Below are positions 32,913-41,849 of a stretch of DNA of 64,000 nucleotides, one piece after another. The stretch is taken from the NCBI RefSeq assembly GCF_947499265.1, contig NZ_CANMNK010000003.1, positions 372,001 to 436,000 on the forward strand. The letters are read 5' to 3'. Numbering within the stretch: the stretch's first letter is position 1; each line of letters opens with the position of its first letter. Position numbers and translations under genes: made by a program. The DNA comes from an uncultured Roseobacter sp. Lineage in GTDB: Bacteria > Pseudomonadota > Alphaproteobacteria > Rhodobacterales > Rhodobacteraceae. A model generated the notes under the pieces. The model saw only the letters and a list, made by a program, of their open reading frames with translations. It did not search any database and was not told the DNA's origin.

Positions 32913-34634
32913 TTACTGCCAGGATTTGATCAGCTCGTCATAGCTGACGGTCTGTGGCTCTTCGTCTTCGTTTTCCAGTTTGGCGTAGGGCGCGCCTTCA
33001 CGGTCGAACCACGCCTGAGGATCTTCTTCCTCATTCATGACCGGACCCAGGTCGCCCTGAACACCTGCACGCTCCAGACGTTCCAGCACGCGTTCCTGAT
33101 CAGCACAAAGTGCATCAAGCGCTTCCTGAGGGGTCTTGGCACCGGACATCGCGTCGCCGATGTTCTGCCACCACAGTTGCGCCAGTTTCGGATAATCTGG
33201 AACATTGGTGCCAGTTGGGGACCATGCTACGCGCGCAGGCGACCGGTAGAATTCCACCAGACCGCCGAGCTTGTCCGCACGTTGCGTGAAGTGATCCGCA
33301 TCGATGGTGCTCTCGCGGATGAAAGTCAGACCGACGTCAGATTTCTTCAGGTCGACTGTCTTCGACACCACGAATTGTGCATAAAGCCACGCGGCCTTGG
33401 CACGGTCCACCGGGGTGGATTCCATCAGCGTCCAGCTGCCTGCGTCCTGGTAGCCGATCTTCTGGCCTTCTTTCCAGTAGACACCGTGTGGCGAAGGGGC
33501 CATGCGCCACTTGGGCGTGCCATCTTCGTTCATCACCGGCAGATCCGGCAGAACCGTTGCCGCGGTGAAGGCGGTGTACCAGAACATCTGCTGTGCCACG
33601 TTGCCTTGCGCCGGGATCGGACCCGCTTCAGAGAAGGTCATACCGGCAGCGGCGGGTGGCGAGTACTTCTGCAGCCATTCGATGGCCTTGGTCACAGCAT
33701 AGACAGCAGCAGGCGAATTCGTCGCACCACCACGGGCCACACAGGAACCGGTCGGCTGGGAATTCTCGTTCACACGAATGCCCCATTCATCGACCGGCAG
33801 ACCGTTTGGCTCACCGACATCGCCCATGCCCGCCATGGACATCCACGCGTCGGTGTAGCGCCAGCCAAGCGACGGGTCTTTCTTGCCGTAGTCCATGTTG
33901 CCAAAGACGTCTCCCTCGACGCCCATGTGGCTTAGATCACGACCGGTGAAGAATTCCGCAATATCCTCATAGGCCGACCAGTTGACCGGCACACCAAGCT
34001 CATAGCCGTATTTCTCCTGGAAATCGGCTTTGTTCTTCTCGTCATTGAACCAATCGTAGCGGAACCAGTAAAGGTTCGCGAACTGCTGCGTCGGCAGCTG
34101 GTAGAGCTTGCCATCCGGACCGGTGGTGAAGCTGGTGCCGATGAAATCTTCCACATCCAGTGACGGCAGGGTCACATCCGCGCCCTCACCCGCCATCCAG
34201 TCGGTCAGGTTGCGCACCTGCTGGTAGCGCCAGTGGGTACCGATCAGATCGGAATCGTTGACATAGGCGTCATAGATGTTCTCGCCCGACTGCATCTGCG
34301 TTTGCAGCTTTTCGACCACATCGCCTTCGCCAATCAGGTCATGGGTGACCTTGATACCGGTGATGGCCGTAAATGCGGGCGCCAGCACCTGGGACTCGTA
34401 TTCATGCGTTGTGATCGTCTCGGAAACCACCTTGATTTCCATGCCCGCGAACGGAGCCGCCGCATCGACGAAGAATTGCATCTCCGCTTCCTGTGCGGCG
34501 CGGTCGAGCACGGAGAGCCCGGCGATTTCATCGTCAAGAAACGCCTTCGCCGCTTCCATGTCGGCCCAAGCCGGCAGGGCCATGCACGCGACCATCGCGC
34601 CCACCGCTGTGGTTGATTTTAGTGAAAAGTTCAT
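32913..34634 (-). CDS. glpV: Glycerol ABC transporter periplasmic binding protein
   Basis: A large (573-aa) extracellular solute-binding protein of the GlpV type. It has a Sec signal peptide (hydrophobic AVGAMVACMALP, cleavage after AWA near residue 25), conserved GEGDVVEKLQTQ and LPTQQFANLYWFRYDW. The length, well above ordinary sugar-binding proteins, is characteristic of GlpV. A GGGAGGA ribosome-binding site precedes ATG 34634. Here glpV is the last gene of the glycerol transport operon. Confidence 0.9.
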   Translation of the reverse strand: MNFSLKSTTAVGAMVACMALPAWADMEAAKAFLDDEIAGLSVLDRAAQEAEMQFFVDAAAPFAGMEIKVVSETITTHEYESQVLAPAFTAITGIKVTHDLIGEGDVVEKLQTQMQSGENIYDAYVNDSDLIGTHWRYQQVRNLTDWMAGEGADVTLPSLDVEDFIGTSFTTGPDGKLYQLPTQQFANLYWFRYDWFNDEKNKADFQEKYGYELGVPVNWSAYEDIAEFFTGRDLSHMGVEGDVFGNMDYGKKDPSLGWRYTDAWMSMAGMGDVGEPNGLPVDEWGIRVNENSQPTGSCVARGGATNSPAAVYAVTKAIEWLQKYSPPAAAGMTFSEAGPIPAQGNVAQQMFWYTAFTAATVLPDLPVMNEDGTPKWRMAPSPHGVYWKEGQKIGYQDAGSWTLMESTPVDRAKAAWLYAQFVVSKTVDLKKSDVGLTFIRESTIDADHFTQRADKLGGLVEFYRSPARVAWSPTGTNVPDYPKLAQLWWQNIGDAMSGAKTPQEALDALCADQERVLERLERAGVQGDLGPVMNEEEDPQAWFDREGAPYAKLENEDEEPQTVSYDELIKSWQ

Positions 34635-34710
34635 GTGAGTCCTCCCAAGACATTATTGAACTGTTTTAACTGGCCCCCCGGAAAATACCCGGATCGACCA
34701 TTCTTCCCAT

Positions 34711-34983
34711 CTATACCCAGCGGAAAACCGCAACGGCATAGACCAGACACGCCAGCAGCGCATAAGGCTGTGGTGCGACCTCAAGACCCAGCCAGATCAG
34801 GTTGATGAAGGCTGAGCCCAGCAGGGTGATGAACAAACGATCCCCCCGCGTGGTTTCGATCCGAAGAATGCCCACGCGGGGCGTCTCCGGATATTTGATG
34901 GCGAGAATTGTGAAGGTGATCAGCAAGCAGGCGATCACACCAAAGAAAATTGCGGTGGGTATGGTCCATGCCATCCAGGCCAT
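34711..34983 (-). CDS. DUF2160-type small membrane protein of the glycerol transport operon
   Basis: A 90-aa protein with about three hydrophobic segments (roughly residues 5-28, 48-67 and 70-88) and the start MAWMAWTIPTAIFF typical of DUF2160. Such proteins occur regularly with glpSTPQV (called glpU in Rhizobium) but their role is unproven; a stabilising or accessory subunit of the transporter is a reasonable guess. It begins four bases after the preceding 84-aa gene. Confidence 0.8.
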   Translation of the reverse strand: MAWMAWTIPTAIFFGVIACLLITFTILAIKYPETPRVGILRIETTRGDRLFITLLGSAFINLIWLGLEVAPQPYALLACLVYAVAVFRWV

Positions 34984-34987
34984 TGTC

Positions 34988-35242
34988 TTACGCCTCCCCT
35001 TCGTTGCTATTGAATTCGCTCACCGCCTGCACAAGCTTCAAAAAGACAGGATAGTCCTGATACTTAAGCTCCCAGGTAGAACCGTTCGACATGCTCAAGG
35101 ATATCAGATTCTGCGGCATGACAGTTCTCGCCCAACACACCTGTGCAAGGTTGATGTAGGTCGGCGGTTGGGCCTCCTGTCGCCCCCCGTGCGAGATGAA
35201 CACAGCCGTGCATTGGCTGGAGAATATCTGGACGACGCTCAT
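34988..35242 (-). CDS. Small conserved-looking protein, glycerol transport operon
   Basis: I do not recognise this 84-aa protein. Its ATG at 35242 overlaps the glpQ stop (TGATG), its stop is four bases before the DUF2160 gene, and the frame fills the whole gap, so it is probably real and translationally coupled. It has no signal peptide or membrane span; Cys occurs at residues 11 and 36. The C-terminal half (YINLAQV to FLKLVQAVSEF) looks like a short beta-rich stretch ending in a helix. A cytoplasmic accessory role in glycerol uptake is only a guess. Confidence 0.6.
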   Translation of the reverse strand: MSVVQIFSSQCTAVFISHGGRQEAQPPTYINLAQVCWARTVMPQNLISLSMSNGSTWELKYQDYPVFLKLVQAVSEFNSNEGEA

Positions 35243-36123
35243 CACACCCTCCCCAGGGCAAAGCCCTTGGCGATGTAATTGCGCACGAAATAGATCACCA
35301 AGGCGCCCGGCACGATTGTGAGCACACCCGCTGCGGCGAGCACGCCCCAGTCGATGCCTGCCGCCCCTTGCGTCCGCGTCATGATGGCTGCGATGGGCTT
35401 GGCATCCACGGTGGTCAGCGTCCGGCTCAGCAGCAGTTCCACCCAGGAGAACATGAAGCAGAAGAAGGCCGCCACACCGATCCCACTTGCGATCAAGGGC
35501 GTGAAGATGCGGATGAAAAAGCGCGGGAAGGAATAACCGTCGAGATAGGCGGTTTCGTCGATTTCCTTGGGCACGCCGCGCATGAAGCCTTCAAGGATCC
35601 AAACGGCCAGCGGCACATTGAAGAGGCAATGTGCCAGCGCCACGGCGATATGTGTATCGAAGAGGCCGACGGAAGAATAAAGCTGGAAGAACGGCAGGGC
35701 AAAAACCGCAGGCGGGGCCATCCGGTTGGTCAGCAGCCAGAAGAACAAGTGCTTGTCCCCCATGAAGCTGTAGCGCGAAAACGCATAAGCCGCAGGCAGC
35801 GCCACGGTCAGGCTGATCACCGTGTTCATCACTACATAGATCAACGAATTGATATAGCCGATATACCAGCTCTCATCGGTCAGGATTTTTACGTAGTTCG
35901 CCAGCGTCAGATCGCGGGGAAACAGGGAAAACTGACCCAGAATTTCCGTGTTGGTCTTCAGGCTCATGTTGATCAGCCAGTAGATCGGCAAGAGCAGGAA
36001 CAAGAGGTAAAGCCCCATGACCACCGCGGAGCCATTGATTCTGGGTGTCTTGCGCCGCGTCACCTGGGCGTCGCTTGCCGACATCTGCCCGGGGGCGGTC
36101 GCCTGAATGCTGGTATCGGTCAT
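35242..36123 (-). CDS. glpQ: Glycerol ABC transporter permease
   Basis: A 293-aa MalG-type permease. After a 30-residue polar N-terminus come about six membrane spans beginning VVMGLYLLFLLLPIYWL; the EAA loop reads ETAYLDGYSFPRFF. The start overlaps the glpP stop (TAATG) and the end overlaps the next small gene. This GlpQ is the transporter subunit, not the phosphodiesterase of the same name in enterobacteria. Confidence 0.9.
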   Translation of the reverse strand: MTDTSIQATAPGQMSASDAQVTRRKTPRINGSAVVMGLYLLFLLLPIYWLINMSLKTNTEILGQFSLFPRDLTLANYVKILTDESWYIGYINSLIYVVMNTVISLTVALPAAYAFSRYSFMGDKHLFFWLLTNRMAPPAVFALPFFQLYSSVGLFDTHIAVALAHCLFNVPLAVWILEGFMRGVPKEIDETAYLDGYSFPRFFIRIFTPLIASGIGVAAFFCFMFSWVELLLSRTLTTVDAKPIAAIMTRTQGAAGIDWGVLAAAGVLTIVPGALVIYFVRNYIAKGFALGRV

Positions 36124-36995
36124 TATACGCCATCCCGTTTATCAAGGTTGGTCATGACGGTGTAGAACACCCATGAAATCAGCAGGATCACGAGGAAATA
36201 CATGATCGAGAAGGCCGCCGCCGGTCCGAGGTCAAACTGCCCCAGCGCCATTTTCACAAGGTCAATCGACAGGAAGGTGGTGGCATTGCCGGGTCCGCCG
36301 CCGGTGACCACGAAAGGCTCGGTGTAGATCATGAAACTGTCCATAAAACGCAGCAGGATCGCGATCATCAGAACACCGGCCATCTTGGGCAATTCGATGT
36401 AGCGGAAAACCTTCCAGCGGCTGGCCTGATCGATCTTGGCGGCCTGATAATAGGCGTCCGGGATGGACTGCAGACCGGCATAAGCCAGAAGAGCGACTAG
36501 CGAGGTCCAATGCCAGACATCCATCACGATCACAGTGATCCAGGCGGCAAAGATATCCTGCGTATAGTTATAGGAAATACCCATCTTATCAAGCGTGTAG
36601 CCGAGCAAGCCAATGTCAACGCGGCCAAAGATCTGCCAAATGGTGCCGACCACATTCCAGGGGATCAGCAGCGGCAGAGACATCATGACCAGACAAAAGG
36701 ACGCCCAGAACCCGCTCTTGGGCATGTTCAGCGCCACATAGATCCCAAGCGGAATTTCGATGGCCAGAATGATCCCGGAGAACATCATCTGCCGCCAGAG
36801 CGCATCCCACATGCGCTCCTCTTCCAGCATCTCCTTGAACCACTCAAGACCGGCCCAGAAGAACTGATTGTTCCCAAAGGTATCCTGCACCGAATAGTTC
36901 ACGACCGTCATCAGCGGGATGACCGCGGAAAAGGCGACCAACACCAGCACCGGCAAGACCAGAAACCATGCTTTTTGATTAACCGTCTTGTTCAT
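36123..36995 (-). CDS. glpP: Glycerol ABC transporter permease
   Basis: A 290-aa MalF-type permease with a first membrane span at about residues 10-28, about six spans in all and the EAA loop QAAKIDQASRWKVF. It overlaps glpT and glpQ by single-base stop/start overlaps, so subunit synthesis is coupled. It forms the channel with GlpQ. Confidence 0.9.
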   Translation of the reverse strand: MNKTVNQKAWFLVLPVLVLVAFSAVIPLMTVVNYSVQDTFGNNQFFWAGLEWFKEMLEEERMWDALWRQMMFSGIILAIEIPLGIYVALNMPKSGFWASFCLVMMSLPLLIPWNVVGTIWQIFGRVDIGLLGYTLDKMGISYNYTQDIFAAWITVIVMDVWHWTSLVALLAYAGLQSIPDAYYQAAKIDQASRWKVFRYIELPKMAGVLMIAILLRFMDSFMIYTEPFVVTGGGPGNATTFLSIDLVKMALGQFDLGPAAAFSIMYFLVILLISWVFYTVMTNLDKRDGV

Positions 36996-38080
36996 CAGGC
37001 GGCCTCCCCTTGCGGCGCAATCCGCCAGTCATCGGCGTAAACATTGATCCCTTGTGGATCGAATGTGATTTTCTGGGCACCTTCAGAAATCGCGTCATCT
37101 TCGCCAGCAATGGCGCTGATCTCACGGCCCTCTACATCAAGGCGGATGATCTTGTGACGACCGACATCCTCGACACGTTTGATGCGTGCCGGCACCCCCG
37201 TTTCCGAGGTCGTGAGCTTGATAAACTCAGGACGCACCCCAACCTGAAGTTTGCCAGCCGTAGGCGCGTAGCCTGCGCCCAAGGGGATTTTGACACCCGC
37301 AATGCGGGCCACCGCGCCGTCGATTTCGGCATCAAAGAGGTTCATGCCGGGTGAGCCGATGAAATACCCTACAAAGGTATGCGCCGGGCGTTCAAAGAGT
37401 TCCTGCGGCGTGCCGATCTGCACCACGCGTCCGTCATACATGACCACCACCTTGTCCGCGAAGGTCAAGGCTTCGGTCTGGTCGTGGGTCACGTAGATCA
37501 TCGTGTGGCCGAACTCGTGGTGCAACGATTTCAGCTGCGTGCGCAGCTCCCACTTCATATGCGGGTCGATCACCGTCAACGGCTCGTCAAAGAGCAGCGC
37601 ATTGACATCTTCGCGCACCATCCCGCGCCCTAGTGAAATCTTTTGCTTGGCATCCGCCGTCAGCCCGCGCGCCTTGCGGTTCAGCTCTTCCTCCATGCCG
37701 ATCATCTTTGCGATCTGATCCACACGCTGCGCGACATAGGCCGGGTCCGCGCCCCGGTTGCGCAGCGGAAATGCAAGATTATCCCGCACGGTCATCGTGT
37801 CGTAGACCACCGGAAACTGGAACACCTGCGCGATGTTGCGCTCCGCGGTCGGTGCATGTGTCACATCCCGGTCATTGAACAGAATGCGCCCCTGACTGGG
37901 ATGCAAAAGCCCCGAAATGATATTCAAAAGCGTGGATTTGCCACAGCCCGACGCCCCCAGCAGCGCGTAGGCTTCGCCATCAACCCAATCGTGGTTCAAT
38001 TCCTTCAGCGCAAAATCATCCTCGGATTTCGGAACCGGCAGATAGGAATGTGCGAGGTTATCAAGGGTAATCTTGGCCAT
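36995..38080 (-). CDS. glpT: Glycerol ABC transporter ATPase 2
   Basis: A 361-aa MalK-type ATPase. Walker A (GASGCGKST, 43-51), Walker B (LLFDEP, 162-167) and the switch His (VTHDQ, His199) are intact. The ABC signature LSGGQ is replaced by LTADA at residues 140-144, losing both glycines. The ATG at 38080 overlaps the glpS stop (TAATG); the upstream open frame to 38218 is rejected. It presumably forms a heterodimer with GlpS, whose defects are complementary. It is not the enterobacterial glycerol-3-phosphate antiporter GlpT. Confidence 0.9.
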   Translation of the reverse strand: MAKITLDNLAHSYLPVPKSEDDFALKELNHDWVDGEAYALLGASGCGKSTLLNIISGLLHPSQGRILFNDRDVTHAPTAERNIAQVFQFPVVYDTMTVRDNLAFPLRNRGADPAYVAQRVDQIAKMIGMEEELNRKARGLTADAKQKISLGRGMVREDVNALLFDEPLTVIDPHMKWELRTQLKSLHHEFGHTMIYVTHDQTEALTFADKVVVMYDGRVVQIGTPQELFERPAHTFVGYFIGSPGMNLFDAEIDGAVARIAGVKIPLGAGYAPTAGKLQVGVRPEFIKLTTSETGVPARIKRVEDVGRHKIIRLDVEGREISAIAGEDDAISEGAQKITFDPQGINVYADDWRIAPQGEAA

Positions 38081-39168
38081 TATGCCGCCTCCGCATAGGG
38101 TGCTGCGACGACAAGGTTGCCATCCTGCCCGAAGATATAGACATGCGCAGGATCGAGGAAGACTTCGAGGTCTTGCCCGGGTTGCAGAATTTGCACGCCG
38201 TGCACCAGACCGACCCAACGCTCGCCGTGGTGATCCAGGTGCACGAATGTCTCTGATCCGGTAATCTCGGTCACCGTCAGGCTGGTCTTGAAGGACATCG
38301 CGCCCGCGACATGGGGGGACAGTTCCAGATGATTGGGCCGGAAACCCGCCGTATAGACGCCATCGGGCAGTTGTGCTGCACTTTCGGCCACGGCAACGCT
38401 CTGCCCGTCCCCAAAAGACAGGGTGGCGCCCGACTTGGTGATCTTGAGAAAATTCATCGGCGGGTCAGAAAACACCCGCGCCGTCGTCGCATTTACCGGT
38501 TTGCGATAGACCGATGGCGTCGGACCGAATTGCGTCACCTTGCCTTCCCACAAGGCCGCGGTATTGCCGCCGAGCAGCAGCGCCTCTTCAGGCTCCGTTG
38601 TCGCATAGACAAAAATAGACCCGGATTCCTCGAATATCCTGGGGATTTCGGCGCGCAATTCCTCGCGCAGCTTGTAGTCCAGATTGGCCAGCGGTTCATC
38701 TAACAGCACAAGGCCTGCATTCTTGACCAAAGCCCGCGCCAGCGCGCACCGCTGTTGTTGCCCGCCCGACAGCTCCAGCGGCTTGCGGTCCAGCATCGGC
38801 GTCAGCTTCATCAGATCGGCGGTCTCGCGGACACGCGCGTCAATCTCCGCACGCGACTGGCCCAGCAAGCGCATCGGCGAGGCGATGTTGTCGTAGACCG
38901 TCATCGAGGGATAGTTGATGAATTGCTGGTAGACCATCGCCACCTTGCGGTCTTGCACCCGCATGCCGGTCACGTCTTCGCCCTTCCAGATCACCCGCCC
39001 TGTTGCCGGTGCATCCAGTCCCGCCATCAGCCGCATCAGGGATGTCTTGCCCGATAGCGTCGGCCCCAGCAGCACGTTCATCGTGCCGGTCTGAAGCTCA
39101 ATATCCGTTGGGTAAATATGGGTCGCCCCCCCAACAGTTTTAGACACCCCTTCCAAAATCAAGGTCAT
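38080..39168 (-). CDS. glpS: Glycerol ABC transporter ATPase 1
   Basis: A 362-aa MalK-type ATPase. Walker A is GPTLSGKTS (35-43), the signature LSGGQQQR (133-140) is intact and Walker B is LLDEPLANLD. The switch-loop His is absent: the segment reads YATTEPEEAL, with Thr191 at the His position. ATG at 39168 follows GGGGGAC. The gene starts 13 bases after glpD and is coupled to glpT. It is paired with GlpT in the GlpSTPQV importer. Confidence 0.9.
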   Translation of the reverse strand: MTLILEGVSKTVGGATHIYPTDIELQTGTMNVLLGPTLSGKTSLMRLMAGLDAPATGRVIWKGEDVTGMRVQDRKVAMVYQQFINYPSMTVYDNIASPMRLLGQSRAEIDARVRETADLMKLTPMLDRKPLELSGGQQQRCALARALVKNAGLVLLDEPLANLDYKLREELRAEIPRIFEESGSIFVYATTEPEEALLLGGNTAALWEGKVTQFGPTPSVYRKPVNATTARVFSDPPMNFLKITKSGATLSFGDGQSVAVAESAAQLPDGVYTAGFRPNHLELSPHVAGAMSFKTSLTVTEITGSETFVHLDHHGERWVGLVHGVQILQPGQDLEVFLDPAHVYIFGQDGNLVVAAPYAEAA

Positions 39169-39181
39169 GTCCGTCCCCCGT

Positions 39182-40786
39182 TCACTCCGCCGCTTTGTCT
39201 CTACGTTCCTTCGGATCAGGCCGAAGGTACAGCTCCAAAGCGGCAATTTCTTCTTTCGTCAGTCTCAGCCCCAGCTTGTTGCGCCGCCAGACGATATCCT
39301 CGGCGGTACGGGCGTATTCATTGTCCTGCAACCAGCGCACTTCGCGTTCGGTCAGAGTGGCCCCAAAGCCCTGCCCCAGATCATCCGCGCTCTCCGCTCC
39401 CGCCAGCACGTCCCAGGCCTCTGTACCATAAGCACGGATCAGGCGCTTGCTCCAGAAATCGGACAGGAAGGGAAAATCTGCGCGCAACCGGGCCACCAGC
39501 ATGTCGAACCCGTCAACGGCAAAATCGCCACCGGGCAAGGCCACACCGGCCGTCCAATGCCCGGAGGTGCCGGGAAAGAACGGCACGATCTTATCCATCG
39601 CATCCTCGGCAAGCTTGCGATAGGTGGTGATCTTGCCACCAAAGACGTTGAGGATGGGCGCGCCACCGTTGCTATCAACCTTCAGCGTGTAGTCCCGTGT
39701 CGCTGCCGTGGCACTGCTGGCGCCATCATCATAGAGCGGGCGCACACCGGAATAGGTCCAGACAACATCCTCCGGGCCAATGTCCTGCTTGAGGTATTGG
39801 TTGATGAAATTGATCAGATAGCTCTGCTCTTCTGCCGTACACTCCGGCTTCACACCCGGATCCTCATGTTCTGCATCGGTTGTCCCGATCAGGGTGAAGT
39901 CGGTTTCATAGGGAATGGCGAAGATGATCCGCCCGTCCGTGCCCTGAAAGAAGTAGCATTTGTCATGATCGTAAAGCCGCTTGGTCACGATATGGCTGCC
40001 GCGCACAAGACGCACGCCTTCGGTGGAGTTGATGCGCACCTTCTGCTGGATGATGTCCCCGACCCACGGACCGCCGGCATTCACCAGCATGCGCGCGCTC
40101 AGCGTGGTGGTTTCACCGCTATCGACGTCTTCAACCGTCACATCCCAGTGGTCGTCAACGCGGGCGGCGCTGACCACTTTGGTCCGCACCATGATCTTTG
40201 CGCCACGCGCTTCAGCGTCTCGCGCATTCAGGACCACGAGCCGGGAATCCTCAATCCAGCAATCAGAGTATTCAAAAGCCTTCTCAAACCGATCCTCAAT
40301 CGGAGCCCCTTCGGCACTGCCCTTCAGGCTCAGCGTCTTGGTGGCGGGCAGGATTTTGCGCCCCCCGAGGTTATCATAAAGCAGTAAGCCGAAGCGGATC
40401 AGCCACGCCGGGCGGCGCCCCTTCATCCACGGCATGACAACGTTGAGAATGCGGGAGGTTGGCGTCGCCCCTTCAAACCGCATGTCTTTATGATAGGGCA
40501 GCACAAAACGCATCGGCCAGCTGATATGCGGCATGGCCTTCAGCAGAACTTCGCGCTCTGCCAAAGCGTGGCGCACCAGATTGATCTCGAAATATTCCAG
40601 ATAGCGCAGCCCGCCATGAAATAGCTTGGTTGACGCCGATGATGTGGCCGAGGCCAGATCATTCATCTCCGCCAGCGCAACACTCAGCCCACGACCCGCC
40701 GCGTCGCGCGCAATACCGCAGCCATTGATGCCGCCACCAATGACGAAGAGGTCATATGTCTTGGAATGCATGTGCTGCTTGGACAC
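39182..40786 (-). CDS. glpD: Glycerol-3-phosphate dehydrogenase (FAD, aerobic)
   Basis: Membrane-associated flavoenzyme that oxidises glycerol-3-phosphate to dihydroxyacetone phosphate and passes electrons to quinone. The 534-aa protein has the FAD-binding VIGGGINGCGIARDAAGRG near the N-terminus and the GlpD blocks SSASTKLFHGGLRYLE and VFGGKITTYRKLAE. GTG at 40786 lies five bases after GGAGG and is preferred over ATG 40771, which has no site at proper distance. It is the first gene of the glpD-glpSTPQ-glpV operon. Confidence 0.93.
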   Translation of the reverse strand: MSKQHMHSKTYDLFVIGGGINGCGIARDAAGRGLSVALAEMNDLASATSSASTKLFHGGLRYLEYFEINLVRHALAEREVLLKAMPHISWPMRFVLPYHKDMRFEGATPTSRILNVVMPWMKGRRPAWLIRFGLLLYDNLGGRKILPATKTLSLKGSAEGAPIEDRFEKAFEYSDCWIEDSRLVVLNARDAEARGAKIMVRTKVVSAARVDDHWDVTVEDVDSGETTTLSARMLVNAGGPWVGDIIQQKVRINSTEGVRLVRGSHIVTKRLYDHDKCYFFQGTDGRIIFAIPYETDFTLIGTTDAEHEDPGVKPECTAEEQSYLINFINQYLKQDIGPEDVVWTYSGVRPLYDDGASSATAATRDYTLKVDSNGGAPILNVFGGKITTYRKLAEDAMDKIVPFFPGTSGHWTAGVALPGGDFAVDGFDMLVARLRADFPFLSDFWSKRLIRAYGTEAWDVLAGAESADDLGQGFGATLTEREVRWLQDNEYARTAEDIVWRRNKLGLRLTKEEIAALELYLRPDPKERRDKAAE

Positions 40787-40860
40787 CAGACCCTCCCAAT
40801 CCCTGTGTACGTGCGACGCAGAAATGGGTAACGCAGTGTGCATATCGGATCAAGCGCTTT

Positions 40861-40896
40861 TTTTCGTTTATGTTCGCTTTTGATCGAAAGAGAACG
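40861..40896. promoter_or_regulatory. Candidate GlpR operator in the glpD-glpR intergenic region
   Basis: Four TTCG/CGAA-type half-sites cluster here: TTTTCGTTT, GTTCGCTTT, GATCGAAAG and GAACG, forming overlapping direct and inverted repeats. DeoR-type GlpR proteins bind TTCG-containing half-sites of this kind. The cluster lies about 75 bases upstream of the glpD start in a 298-base divergent region that otherwise shows nothing I can name. Confidence 0.45.
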
Positions 40897-41084
40897 CGAG
40901 TCGGATCTCCCGCGATACCTGGCGCGTCGCGGAACATGTTGAACTGGTGTTGTTTTTCTCCGCATACGCGCACGCCGGAGATGCCCCGCCAAGACCGGTG
41001 AAAAAACAATGAAGGCTAAATACCCATAGAAATATGCTGGAAATTCAAACCGCTTTGGGGTATTCCAAGGACAGGAGGACCTGC

Positions 41085-41849
41085 ATGTCTCAAACTTTTC
41101 GCCATCCGGACATTCTGAAAATTGCCCAACGCGAAGGCAAGGTAACAGTCGAAGGGTTGGCGGATCACTTTGGGGTCACGCTGCAAACCATTCGCCGCGA
41201 TCTCACGGAACTGGCCGAAGCGAACAAACTCGAACGTGTGCACGGCGGCGCGATCCTGCCCTCCGGCACCACCAATATCCAATATGATGAGCGGCGCAAT
41301 CTGAACCAGGCATCCAAACTGGCGATGGCGCGCGCCTGTGCCCGGCAGATCCCCGAAGGATCGTCGATCTTCATGAACATCGGCACCAGCACGGAAGCCG
41401 TGGCACGCGAATTGCTGCAGCACCGGGATCTGATGGTGGTGACCAACAACATGAACATTGCCAACATCCTTGTGGACAACCCCGAATGTCAGATCATCGT
41501 GACCGGTGGGGCCTTTCGCCGCTCTGACGGTGGTCTGGTCGGCAACATCACCATCGACACGATCAAACAGTTCAAGTTCGACATCGCCGTGATCGGCTGC
41601 TCCGCTCTGGATGAAGACGGCGATTTATTGGATTTCGACATTCAGGAGGTGGGCGTAAGCCAGTCGATCATCGCGCAGTCGCGCAAATCCTTCCTGGTGG
41701 CCGACAATTCGAAATTCAGCCGGACAGCCCCTGCCCGGATCGCATCGATGCGTGCCTTGTCGACCGTCTTTACCGACAAACCCCTGCCGCGTGCGTTGAA
41801 ACAGAGCTGTCAGGACTGGGGGACTCAGGTCATCATCGCGCGGGCCTAG
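41085..41849 (+). CDS. glpR: DeoR-family glycerol regulon repressor
   Basis: A 254-aa DeoR-type regulator with an N-terminal helix-turn-helix (residues about 20-42, VEGLADHFGVTLQTIRRDL) and the sugar-phosphate-binding domain (NIGTSTEAVAREL, VTGGAFRRSDGG, IGCSALDEDG). It should repress glpD-glpV and perhaps glpK, with glycerol-3-phosphate as inducer. ATG at 41085 follows AGGAGG at ideal spacing; an upstream ATG at 41034 lacks one. Its TAG stop shares the bases CTAG with the stop of the convergent creatininase gene. Confidence 0.9.
   Translation: MSQTFRHPDILKIAQREGKVTVEGLADHFGVTLQTIRRDLTELAEANKLERVHGGAILPSGTTNIQYDERRNLNQASKLAMARACARQIPEGSSIFMNIGTSTEAVARELLQHRDLMVVTNNMNIANILVDNPECQIIVTGGAFRRSDGGLVGNITIDTIKQFKFDIAVIGCSALDEDGDLLDFDIQEVGVSQSIIAQSRKSFLVADNSKFSRTAPARIASMRALSTVFTDKPLPRALKQSCQDWGTQVIIARA

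Noticed and set aside
41034-41084. Upstream start of glpR
   Set aside because: The ATG at 41034 lacks a ribosome-binding site, while ATG 41085 follows AGGAGG and begins the conserved DeoR N-terminus.
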